Positions 20,463 through 27,243 of a DNA stretch of 27,676 nucleotides are shown in pieces. The notes below the pieces were generated by a model, which searched no databases, had not been told where the DNA came from, and saw nothing but the letters and a program-made list of their open reading frames with translations. This DNA comes from a virus. The position numbers and the translations under genes are program-made. Location of the stretch: positions 1 to 27,676 of the IMG/VR virus record IMGVR_UViG_3300036985_005999; one strand, given 5' to 3'. Positions within the stretch are counted from its first letter, which is position 1. Every line of letters starts with the position of its first letter.

Positions 20463-21704
20463 ATGTTCAACAGTAAGCTTTCACCCCACCAGCGTCTAGA
20501 GAAGGCCGTCGTGGCCATCATGGCGCATCTGCGCTACCGCAACCTGTCTGGTCTCTTGATGGTTGGTCAGCGCCTCGTTACCGACATCTACAAGGGCCGG
20601 CCGGTGCCCACAGCGTGCACCAACGGCAAGGACGAGGTCTACAGCCCGGGGTTCATCGCGCAGCTGAACGACGCGGAGCTGCGCTTCCTCGTGCTGCATG
20701 AGTGCGAGCACAAGCTCTATCGCCACCTGACGACGTGGCGCTGGATGTATAACCTCGACGCCCGGATGGCGAACCAAGCCTGTGACTACGTCATCAACAT
20801 CAAGTTGGTGGACGAGAACAAGATCGACGGCTTCGCCACCATGACCGGCGCGCTGACCCGCGGCTGCTTCAACGAGAAATACCGCGATTGGGACAGCGCC
20901 AAGGTGTTCCACGACCTGCGCAAGAACCCGCCACCCGGCGGGGGCGAAGGCGAAGGCGAAGGCGAAGGCGAAGGCGAAGACGAAGGCGAAGGCGAAGGCT
21001 TCGACGAGCACGACTGGGACAGTGCCGAGGAGATGAGCGAGGAGGACAAGCGCGCTCTCGCCCGCGAGATTGACGCGGCCATCCGGCAAGGTGCCTTGCT
21101 GGCGGCCAAGACGGGCACGGGCGGCGACCGCAGCTTCGACGAACTCTTGCAGCCGCAGGTCAACTGGCGCGAGGCCCTGCGCGACTTCGTCACGGCAACC
21201 TGCACGGGGTCTGACTTCTCCACGTGGCGCAAGCCCAACCGGCGCTACATCGGTGCCGGATACTACATGCCAAGCCGCGTCAGCGAGCAGGTGGAGGACC
21301 TCGTGATTGCTCCGGACATGTCGGGATCGACCTTCGCCCCGGGCGTGCTGCCGGCCTTCATGTCCGAGGTCAAGACGATCTGCGAGACCGTCAACCCCAA
21401 GCGGGTGCACGTCCTCTATTGGGACACCAAGATCACCCGGGCCGAGGTCTATGAGGCGCACGAACTCGCCAACATGATCAGCGTGACCAAGCCGACGGGC
21501 GGGGGCGGCACCATCGTCGAGTGCGTGCCGGACTACATGGCCAAGCACAACATCAAGCCGCAGGCGGCCGTCGTGCTGACCGACGGCTATATCGGGTCGA
21601 CGTGGGGTCAGTGGTCCTGCCCGGTGCTGTGGTGCGTGATCAACAACAAGTCGTGCCACCCGAGCCATGGCTCGGTCGTGCACATCAAGGCGAGTGATCT
21701 GTGA
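20463..21704 (+). CDS. Metallopeptidase-like plus VWA protein (DUF2201/CobT-like), 413 aa
   Basis: ATG at 20463 follows AGGAGTAAACAA. The N-terminal domain has HECEH (H79-E80-H83) with H88, the zinc-peptidase-like motif of the DUF2201 N-terminal family. A (Gly-Glu)n acidic linker lies at about 159-179, coded by GGCGAA repeats. The C-terminal VWA-like domain keeps a metal-ion site D285-x-S287-x-S289, T345 or T350 and D374 (VLTDG). This is the expected partner of the MoxR ATPase at 18331, as in CobS/CobT, RavA/ViaA and NorQ/NorD pairs. Whether the HExxH cleaves protein or only binds metal is unknown. A much longer frame starting inside the previous gene is rejected. Confidence 0.85.
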   Translation: MFNSKLSPHQRLEKAVVAIMAHLRYRNLSGLLMVGQRLVTDIYKGRPVPTACTNGKDEVYSPGFIAQLNDAELRFLVLHECEHKLYRHLTTWRWMYNLDARMANQACDYVINIKLVDENKIDGFATMTGALTRGCFNEKYRDWDSAKVFHDLRKNPPPGGGEGEGEGEGEGEDEGEGEGFDEHDWDSAEEMSEEDKRALAREIDAAIRQGALLAAKTGTGGDRSFDELLQPQVNWREALRDFVTATCTGSDFSTWRKPNRRYIGAGYYMPSRVSEQVEDLVIAPDMSGSTFAPGVLPAFMSEVKTICETVNPKRVHVLYWDTKITRAEVYEAHELANMISVTKPTGGGGTIVECVPDYMAKHNIKPQAAVVLTDGYIGSTWGQWSCPVLWCVINNKSCHPSHGSVVHIKASDL

Positions 21705-21931
21705 TGGCAACCAAACCGACACCCACCGGCCACTCCCTCGTGGAAGCCCAGCTCACGGACGGGACCGTCGTAGGTCTCATCTGTCCGGTCAACCCGAGCA
21801 TCACGCCCCACCTGCTGCAAGAGATGGGGAGGACAGGCTTCTTCCACACGTGGAATGCACAAGAGAGCATCGCAATCGAGGCGAAACGCGTCGTGGCGTT
21901 CCGGGTGACGAAGATCACCAGTGACATCTAG
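21704..21931 (+). CDS. Small protein of unknown function, 75 aa
   Basis: ATG at 21704 overlaps the VWA stop (TGATG). The product (MATKPTPTGHSLVEAQLTDGTVVGLICPVNPSITPHLLQEMG) appears to be a small beta-barrel followed by a helix and a terminal strand (VVAFRVTKITSDI). No known domain. Tight coupling suggests co-expression with the VWA protein. Confidence 0.7.
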   Translation: MATKPTPTGHSLVEAQLTDGTVVGLICPVNPSITPHLLQEMGRTGFFHTWNAQESIAIEAKRVVAFRVTKITSDI

Positions 21932-21956
21932 CCGCCCGTTAGGGCGGCTTCCTAAC
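21931..21956 (+). other. Two mutually exclusive stem-loops before the 265-aa gene
   Basis: GTTAGG (21938-21943) can pair with CCTAAC (21951-21956). Alternatively GCCGCCC (21931-21937) pairs with GGGCGGC (21942-21948) around GTTA. Both cannot form together. The ATG at 21975 follows with AAAGG. Confidence 0.7.
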
Positions 21957-21974
21957 ACCAGAAAGGCAACTGAC

Positions 21975-22772
21975 ATGCAACTTCCTGACTATCACGCACC
22001 CTCGGCCAAGTGGGACCGCTATCGCCGGTTCTTCAACGAGCGCAAGCCATGGTTCATCAAGTTCGAGAGCGGCGAGGCGATCATCACCAAGGCCAGCTTC
22101 GACCCCGTCGAGCGGCGCAAGCTGCAGGACACGGACCTGCGCATCGTGCTGACCACGGACGACGACTGCCCGAAGCTCAAGACCTCGGATGTGGCGACGC
22201 TCGCAACCTTGCGCGAGTGCGGTCATGACATGGCGGACAAACCGCTGCCGAAAGTCTGGCTCCAGTGCAACGGCTCGCAGACCCTGCTCGTCGACGAGAC
22301 AACGGGCCGGGCGGTCGCTCTGGACACGAGCGCCGAATACAAGCACGCGGCGTGGAAGCACGCCCCTGCGTGGCTGAAGCCCGACACAGGCTACGCGTCG
22401 AATGCCGTGGCATACCTGCCCGGCAACGGCCGGGACGCCATCGCCTACAAGGTGCGCCTCAAGGTGCCGGTCAAGCCCTCCAAGGAAGCGCGGCAGGCCC
22501 TCGCTGAACTGCAGGCCGGGTGCTACGCATGGTGCACGCTGGCCAACTGGGATGATAAGCAATACGCGCCCAAGTGGTGGACAATGAACAGCAACTGGGG
22601 ACCCTACATCTACCAGCGCGCGTTCGCCCGCACCGATGCCAACGCGGTGCCGGACATCAACGACCTGAAAGGAGAGGAACGCTTCCAGATAGCCAAGTTC
22701 GGCTATGCAACCGTCTACAAATATCTGAAACTCGAAAGCCTGCAAACCTGCAACGAAGGAAAGCAATCATGA
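21975..22772 (+). CDS. Protein of unknown function, 265 aa
   Basis: ATG at 21975 (MQLPDYHAPSAKWDRYRRFF) follows AAAGGCAACTGAC; the frame is open further upstream but without a site. It is Trp- and Lys-rich, with beta-like segments IKFESGEAIITKASFDP and LQCNGSQTLLVDETTGRAVALD and a helical end. Nothing suggests an enzyme. It sits between the VWA and DUF3150-type genes and ends in an ATGA overlap with the latter, so it may be part of the same set. Confidence 0.72.
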   Translation: MQLPDYHAPSAKWDRYRRFFNERKPWFIKFESGEAIITKASFDPVERRKLQDTDLRIVLTTDDDCPKLKTSDVATLATLRECGHDMADKPLPKVWLQCNGSQTLLVDETTGRAVALDTSAEYKHAAWKHAPAWLKPDTGYASNAVAYLPGNGRDAIAYKVRLKVPVKPSKEARQALAELQAGCYAWCTLANWDDKQYAPKWWTMNSNWGPYIYQRAFARTDANAVPDINDLKGEERFQIAKFGYATVYKYLKLESLQTCNEGKQS

Positions 22773-23698
22773 GCATCACCATCCTGAATAAACCCGCCCC
22801 TGTCCGCCTGCCGCAGGGCTTCGGTGCCACCGCACCGTCGGTCTCCAGCGCTGCCATGCTGGTGGACCTCTCCATCTCCTGCTGGACTGCCCGTCGGCGC
22901 GACAAGGCCGCGTCCGAACAGGTGGCGCGGGACAACAACGCCCAGCGCGGCGTGGCCTCGGTCAACAAGAAGCTCTTGGGTGACTGTGCCGAACTCGACG
23001 CCGTGCAGAAGTTCACCGAAAGCTTTCGCACGCTGCATCGGTCCATGACCATGCCGTGGTCCGACCTTGGCCTGCGCCTGCTGCCGACTGCGCAGTTCTT
23101 CAAGTATCAGAAGCAGATGACCGAGATGGAGGGTGAGTTCCAGCGGCTCGTCAAGATCTTCCTCGACGCCTACAGCTGGGAGGTGGCCGAGGCACAGGTG
23201 CGGCTGGGCGACCTGTTTCACTCCGACGAATACCCCCCGGTGTCGCACATCGCCGAGAAGTTCAGCCTTCGCATGGCGTTTGTCCCGCTCCCGGATGCCG
23301 GGGACTGGCGCGTGAACATCGAGGCCGAGGCCAAGGTCGCCCTCAAGGCCGAGTATGAGAAATACTTCCAGAGCCAGATCAAGGCGGCCATGGACGACAT
23401 CTGGACGCGCCTGCGGGACACGTTGACCACGCTGGCCAAGCAGCTTGAGCCCATCGCCGAGGGCGAGAAGTCCCGCCGCATCTACGACAGCGTCGTGGAC
23501 CGCGCCAAGGAGCTCGTCGATATGATGACGACGTGCAACATCACCAACGACCCGCAGATGGCGCAGATGCAACGGGAACTTGCATCCGCACTCGACGGCA
23601 CCAACGCAGAAGCCCTGCGCAGCGACGACACCTACAAGGCTTCGACCAAGGCGAAGATCGACGCAGCTATCGCCGCGCTGCCGGGCATGGGGTTCTGA
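22769..23698 (+). CDS. DUF3150-family protein, 309 aa
   Basis: ATG at 22769 overlaps the upstream stop (ATGA). MLVDLSISCWTARRRDKAASEQVARDNNAQ, then MPWSDLGLRLLPTAQFFKYQ, ARVRLGDLF-like and EYPPVSHIAEKFSLRMAFVPLPDAGDWRVN correspond closely to DUF3150 as I remember it. The family is helical, of unknown activity, and found in phages, plasmids and integrative elements beside CobS-type ATPase and CobT-type VWA genes. Both partners are present here at 18331 and 20463. I infer a three-part complex. Length is normal for the family and no truncation is seen. Confidence 0.8.
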   Translation: MSITILNKPAPVRLPQGFGATAPSVSSAAMLVDLSISCWTARRRDKAASEQVARDNNAQRGVASVNKKLLGDCAELDAVQKFTESFRTLHRSMTMPWSDLGLRLLPTAQFFKYQKQMTEMEGEFQRLVKIFLDAYSWEVAEAQVRLGDLFHSDEYPPVSHIAEKFSLRMAFVPLPDAGDWRVNIEAEAKVALKAEYEKYFQSQIKAAMDDIWTRLRDTLTTLAKQLEPIAEGEKSRRIYDSVVDRAKELVDMMTTCNITNDPQMAQMQRELASALDGTNAEALRSDDTYKASTKAKIDAAIAALPGMGF

Positions 23699-23700
23699 TC

Positions 23701-23916
23701 ATGGATGTGGTCGAAGTTCTCGCGCAACTACCGGAACAGCTGGACGAGGAAGGGCTCGTCACGCTGATCTGTTCGATCATCTTGCAATACTGCGACGGCC
23801 CTCGCGACAGTCGCGAGCTGGTGAAGGCCGTCATCGAAGAGCTGGCGGCGTTCTATAACGAAAACTCGTGCCAATGCGCAACCTGCGTGGTCGAAAGAAA
23901 GAAGGGGATGAACTGA
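23701..23916 (+). CDS. Small protein of unknown function, 71 aa
   Basis: ATG at 23701, two bases after the previous stop, with only a weak site, so coupling is likely. The helical body (MDVVEVLAQLPEQLDEEGLVTLICSIILQYCDG) ends in a Cys cluster C-x-C-x2-C (ENSCQCATCVVERK) that may bind metal. I do not recognise it. Confidence 0.7.
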   Translation: MDVVEVLAQLPEQLDEEGLVTLICSIILQYCDGPRDSRELVKAVIEELAAFYNENSCQCATCVVERKKGMN

Positions 23917-24377
23917 TGGGATACAGAAGTGACGTTCTTTTGGCAGTCGCGCTGCCAACCGAGCTGGCCGGCACACTCATTGCGGGCTACATGATCCAGC
24001 CCGGAGTGCAGGACGAAGGCACCCTGAACGGGTGGTGCAGGACCGACTGGCCCGACTTGGGGGCCACGGTCATATGGGCGTCGTTCGCCGGAGTGAAGTG
24101 GTATCAAAGCTACAGCGACGTGATGGCTTACGAGCGCATGTTTGAACTCTGCGGAGAGCTTGCCGATGTGGAGGGTTCGAAGTTCTACGCCCTGACCCGG
24201 TTCCTCCGAATTGGCGAGAACGAGGGGGACATCGAATCGAGTGACAATGACCATCTGTTTGATGTGGGGGCCTCGCCGGATAACGTGGACGCCCTGCGCC
24301 AGCTTCTGTGGGATGTGTTCTCGCTCCGCCGCGAGATTTGCATTGACGCTGTCGGCAAGCCTCTGGTGGACGAATGA
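23916..24377 (+). CDS. 'MGYRSDV' phage protein of unknown function, 153 aa
   Basis: ATG at 23916 overlaps the previous stop (TGATG) with AAGAAGGGG upstream. The N-terminus MGYRSDVLLAVALP, the central WASFAGVKWYQSYSDVMAYERMFE and the later FLRIGENEGDIE define a family found in many phages and prophages of diverse bacteria. No function is known to me. It is acidic and soluble. Its strong conservation across phages suggests a role in host interaction, but that is speculation. Confidence 0.8.
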   Translation: MGYRSDVLLAVALPTELAGTLIAGYMIQPGVQDEGTLNGWCRTDWPDLGATVIWASFAGVKWYQSYSDVMAYERMFELCGELADVEGSKFYALTRFLRIGENEGDIESSDNDHLFDVGASPDNVDALRQLLWDVFSLRREICIDAVGKPLVDE

Positions 24378-24742
24378 CAGACCGCTGGCAGCCCGACAGC
24401 GTCATGCCGGGAACAACGCTTCGCGATATTGAAGCCTTGGTTCCGGGACGGAACCTGACAGATGTAAGGGTCACTGAAACAATAGCGTGGATAGAAGCAA
24501 ATGAGCCTAGACTGTATCGTGCAGTCTTGGTAAAAGACGAAAAGGTCAACCTGACACCGTTTGTTGCCTTGGTGGACAAGATGCCACCAGATTACACGTT
24601 AGGAATGGAACCTAAGTGGGTAACTGAGAGGATCGCCGTGCTCCGCATGATGCCGCTGCCCCCGCCACCGCACAAGATTGAAGGGATCGGCATGCGGGTT
24701 AACCAGAGCACGTTCTGGATCATCGCTCCGGAGGACTGGTGA
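24374..24742 (+). CDS. Protein of unknown function, 122 aa
   Basis: ATG at 24374 overlaps the upstream stop (ATGA). It is more AT-rich than its neighbours between about 24420 and 24620, with ATA, AGG and AGA codons that are scarce around it, which hints at separate origin. The product is MTDRWQPDSVMPGTTLRDIEAL followed by a helical middle and KWVTERIAVLRMMPLPPPPHKIEGIG. A stem-loop of the TTAGG family lies inside the coding sequence. Function is unknown. Confidence 0.68.
   Translation: MTDRWQPDSVMPGTTLRDIEALVPGRNLTDVRVTETIAWIEANEPRLYRAVLVKDEKVNLTPFVALVDKMPPDYTLGMEPKWVTERIAVLRMMPLPPPPHKIEGIGMRVNQSTFWIIAPEDW
24595..24618 (+). other. TTAGG-family stem-loop inside a coding region
   Basis: CAC-G-TTAGG and CCTAA-GTG pair with one bulged base around AATGGAA. 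It is read through as part of the 122-aa gene. Confidence 0.5.
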
Positions 24743-25047
24743 TGGCAGCCACCCCTGAAGCAAAAGTCAAAGCCAAGGTGGTCGCCGAGCTCAAGAGGCT
24801 CGGCGCCTACCACTTCTACCCGGTCGGATCTGGGTGGGGAAGCTCGGGTGTGCCCGATATTGTCGGGTGCGTGAACGGGCAGTTCTTCGGTATCGAATGC
24901 AAGGCCGGCAAGGGCAAGCCCACCGCCCTGCAGATCATGAACCTCAAGCGCATCCGGGAAGCCGGGGGCGTCGCACTGATCATCAATGAAACCAACATCG
25001 CCGAGGTCGAGAATCACCTCGCCTTTGGCACAAGCAACGTGGAGTAA
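24742..25047 (+). CDS. VRR-NUC domain nuclease, 101 aa
   Basis: ATG at 24742 overlaps the upstream stop (TGATG). The compact PD-(D/E)XK fold shows P38-D39 (SSGVPDI), E52-x-K54 (FFGIECKAGKGKP) and Q64 (TALQ), the hallmark residues of stand-alone viral VRR-NUC proteins. The whole domain is present at normal length (YHFYPVGSGWGSSG at the start, GGVALIINE near the end). Such enzymes cut branched or flap DNA in phage replication or recombination, possibly resolving Holliday junctions. It is the only clear DNA-processing enzyme in the right arm. Confidence 0.88.
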   Translation: MAATPEAKVKAKVVAELKRLGAYHFYPVGSGWGSSGVPDIVGCVNGQFFGIECKAGKGKPTALQIMNLKRIREAGGVALIINETNIAEVENHLAFGTSNVE

Positions 25048-25050
25048 AGC

Positions 25051-25575
25051 ATGCCTACCTGTGAAATCGTAATCACCAACGTCATCGAGACGGGCACCGC
25101 CTTTGCGGTCACCCTCGGGGCCAACCCGGAGTCGGTCTTTGTCCCCGCCAAGGTTGCCGAAGCCGCCAAGGCGGCGATAGGTGACCACTACGTCGCCCTC
25201 TTGGTTCCGAACAGCATCAAGCCTGATCGCACCCCGTGGATGGCCGCGCGCATCGACGCCGCGCTGTTCTTGACCGCTCTCGCACAGCAGGTGCCAGACG
25301 CCGCTGTGACCACTTCCGACCGGGTCCGGGAGGCCATGCGTAGCGGTGGCGTCTGGACCAACGGCAAGCTGTTCGACGACCTGTTCCCCGGCAATACCCG
25401 CGGTGACAGTGCCCGGGAATACAGCGAGGTGCTGGCAGCGCTGCACGCCATGTTCGCTGAGGGTGTGTGCGCCAAGTTCCAGCTCTGGCGCAAGGGTGAC
25501 GAGGCTCGTCCCAACCGCGAGTGGTTCACCTGCTACCCCGAGCGGGCCGACGTGGACGAATGGGTGGAAGAATGA
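25051..25575 (+). CDS. Protein of unknown function with possible OB-like and winged-helix parts, 174 aa
   Basis: ATG at 25051 follows GGAGTAAAGC. The N-terminal 60 residues (EIVITNVIETGTAFAVTLGANPESVFVPAKVAEAAKAAIGDHYVALLVPN) are beta-rich in the style of a small OB or cold-shock-like barrel. Residues about 85-165 include helices and a two-strand wing (KFQLWRKGDEARPNREWFTCYP). This suggests nucleic-acid binding, but I do not recognise the family. It is coupled by ATGA to the HTH gene that follows. Confidence 0.7.
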   Translation: MPTCEIVITNVIETGTAFAVTLGANPESVFVPAKVAEAAKAAIGDHYVALLVPNSIKPDRTPWMAARIDAALFLTALAQQVPDAAVTTSDRVREAMRSGGVWTNGKLFDDLFPGNTRGDSAREYSEVLAALHAMFAEGVCAKFQLWRKGDEARPNREWFTCYPERADVDEWVEE

Positions 25576-25940
25576 TCCGCGACAACGGCCGCCGAGCCGC
25601 GGTAAAGGGGCTGGCCCTGCAAGGGCTGACGCTGGCTCAGATCAGCAGGAAGTTGGACATAGCCTTCGGGTCGGCGCAATACTTCACGCGCACACTGATG
25701 CTGGCCGGGGAGCTGCCTGCAGCGACGGCCCGCAAGGACGGGGCTACCGAGTTGACATCCCTGCAGTACGTTGAGATGTTCCGACGCCGGGAAGGCCTGC
25801 GTGCCGGCAGCATGTCGCAGCTTCTGCAGCACCTGTCGATAGAGCATGCCAACTGGCTGATACGTCAGGTGCCCAAGGGTGGGACCATTGCCGATGTGAT
25901 TCGGTCCTGCGTGGTTGACGCGTTTGAAGGAGATCGGTGA
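25572..25940 (+). CDS. Helix-turn-helix protein, 122 aa
   Basis: ATG at 25572 overlaps the upstream stop (ATGA). Residues about 9-45 (AVKGLALQGLTLAQISRKLDIAFGSAQYFTRTLMLAGEL) form a helix-turn-helix of the resolvase/MarR-like general type: 'TLAQISRKL' plus a recognition helix. The rest is helical and basic. Probably a transcription regulator or a DNA-binding accessory protein. Its target is unknown, and no palindrome lies near its own start. Confidence 0.72.
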   Translation: MIRDNGRRAAVKGLALQGLTLAQISRKLDIAFGSAQYFTRTLMLAGELPAATARKDGATELTSLQYVEMFRRREGLRAGSMSQLLQHLSIEHANWLIRQVPKGGTIADVIRSCVVDAFEGDR

Positions 25941-26158
25941 TGGCATGGAAATACAGCAAGCCGTCGCCATTCGGCATTTGGGCATCGGCCCCGGTGACCG
26001 CACCCGCGCATAGCGCGGCAACGCCACATGCCAGCCCCGAGGCCACGGCCTTTGCCTTCGGTGCCATGCTGCAGCGGGAATATGGGAACGACTGGCCCCG
26101 GCTGATCGGAATTGCAACACAAGCCGCCATGCAGGCGGATCATGAGGTTACGGAATGA
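25940..26158 (+). CDS. Small protein of unknown function, 72 aa
   Basis: ATG at 25940 overlaps the upstream stop (TGATG), and the stop overlaps the next ATG (ATGA). An Ala/Pro/Ser-rich first half (SPFGIWASAPVTAPAHSAATPHA) leads to a helical second half (FGAMLQREYGNDWPRLIGIATQAAMQAD). No domain is recognised. Confidence 0.65.
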   Translation: MAWKYSKPSPFGIWASAPVTAPAHSAATPHASPEATAFAFGAMLQREYGNDWPRLIGIATQAAMQADHEVTE

Positions 26159-26757
26159 CCATGACACGCGAGACCGACGCCGAAACAATCGCCACGCTTC
26201 GGGCGCAACTTGACAGCACGTTGAAGGATCGGGCGCTGATCATGGCGGAACTGGATACGACAAAGAAGCTCGCCGATGCAATGGAGGGAGAAGCCCACGC
26301 TCACATTAAGTTGTGGGGCGATGCCTTGCGCCGCGCCGATGCCGCAGAGGCTCGCGTTGCCGAACGCGACGCGGCTGTCGCCGCCGCATGGGATGAACGG
26401 GATCGCTTTGAGGCAGCGCTTGGCCGCGCCTGCCTTGTTGGCGGAACGACATACCTGATTGAACGCGCCGAATCCGCAGAGGCCAAGCTTGCCGAGCGTG
26501 GCGCGGAAATCGCGCGGTTGCGGGCTGATGCGGTGAAGATCAAGCCGCTGGTGTGGCATGATTGCACTGACGAAACGTCCCACGACGATGGGTGCCAGTA
26601 TGAGGTTGAGCCGCAAGGCAAGTGGTTTCGCCTCCTGCGAGCCAGCGTAGGTCCGAGCACTTATATGGGGGATTTTGACAAGCGGTCCGGGGCCAAAGCC
26701 GCCGCTCAAGCAGACCACGACGCCCGCATCCGCGCCGGAACGGAGGGCGGGGAATGA
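26155..26757 (+). CDS. Coiled-coil protein with C-terminal phage domain, 200 aa
   Basis: ATG at 26155 overlaps the upstream stop (ATGA). Residues about 5-122 are an Ala/Glu/Arg coiled coil (ETIATLRAQLDSTLKDRALIMAELD, AEARVAERDAAVAAAWDERDRFEAAL). The C-terminus from about 124 (VKIKPLVWHD...YEVEPQGKWFRLLRAS) is a small beta-rich domain that recurs in phage proteins, often ending AAAQADHDARI as here. The same C-terminal domain is encoded again at the window's end in a different gene. Function is unknown. Confidence 0.72.
   Translation: MTMTRETDAETIATLRAQLDSTLKDRALIMAELDTTKKLADAMEGEAHAHIKLWGDALRRADAAEARVAERDAAVAAAWDERDRFEAALGRACLVGGTTYLIERAESAEAKLAERGAEIARLRADAVKIKPLVWHDCTDETSHDDGCQYEVEPQGKWFRLLRASVGPSTYMGDFDKRSGAKAAAQADHDARIRAGTEGGE
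26519..26656. repeat. Direct repeat, first copy (138 bp)
   Basis: Nearly identical to 27539-27676, with one mismatch at 26529 versus 27549. From 26530 to 26656 the match is exact over 127 bp. It codes for the C-terminal domain of the 200-aa protein. Confidence 0.95.
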
Positions 26758-27044
26758 CAACCCGTGACAAGAAAAGCCGATGCCAATCGTGCCGATGGTG
26801 GGAGCGGAGCAACAATTTCGCGGCAGAGGGGCGGGATTGGGGCATGTGCCACTTTTGGGGGAAACGGCAAGGCGCTCGCATTCCTGGCGGGTTTATCGAC
26901 TACACGGTCGGGCACGAGCCGCGCGGGTCAATGACGTGCGAACAACACAACGCCAGCCCAGTCTGGCGCGGGCATGATGGATTAAAGCCCCCGGCGATTA
27001 TCTGCTGCGAAGGTGAACCGGCGCAGCATACCCGAGTGCCGTAA
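26754..27044 (+). CDS. Cys-rich small protein, 96 aa
   Basis: ATG at 26754 overlaps the upstream stop (ATGA). Cysteines are placed C10-x2-C13-x18-C32-x29-C62 (CQSCRWWERS, MCHFWG, MTCEQH), which could hold zinc or an iron-sulfur cluster, with more Cys near the end (IICCEGE). Phage proteins of this size with a CxxCRWW start are common but uncharacterised. Confidence 0.72.
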   Translation: MTTRDKKSRCQSCRWWERSNNFAAEGRDWGMCHFWGKRQGARIPGGFIDYTVGHEPRGSMTCEQHNASPVWRGHDGLKPPAIICCEGEPAQHTRVP

Positions 27045-27243
27045 TGCGGGGGCACATCTTCGGATAATGGCCGCGCTCAACTAACGTAACGTGCAAACAT
27101 GGGCCGCACAGGAACCATAATAAAAGCACGATATGGGCCGCGCTTGATCCGTCGCGCTATCAGTGGGCAGCGCCTTGGTGCGATGCCATGAGGTCTGCGA
27201 TTGGATACGACGCCCGCACCCTTCTCAACAAGGAGCCTACACC
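27045..27243. other. Intergenic gap of about 200 bp
   Basis: This is the longest gene-free stretch in the right arm after 18,330. A good -10-like CATAAT occurs at 27115-27120 but the -35 is poor. ATGGGCCGC occurs twice (27098 and 27132). Nothing else is recognisable. Confidence 0.45.

Noticed and set aside
20496-21722. Minus-strand open frame opposite the VWA gene
   Set aside because: Antisense to HECEH and VWA motifs; its FAFAFAF run is just the reverse of the GGCGAA repeat.
21939-23572. Minus-strand open frames opposite the 265-aa and DUF3150-type genes
   Set aside because: No ribosome sites and no motif; the plus-strand frames are chained by overlaps.
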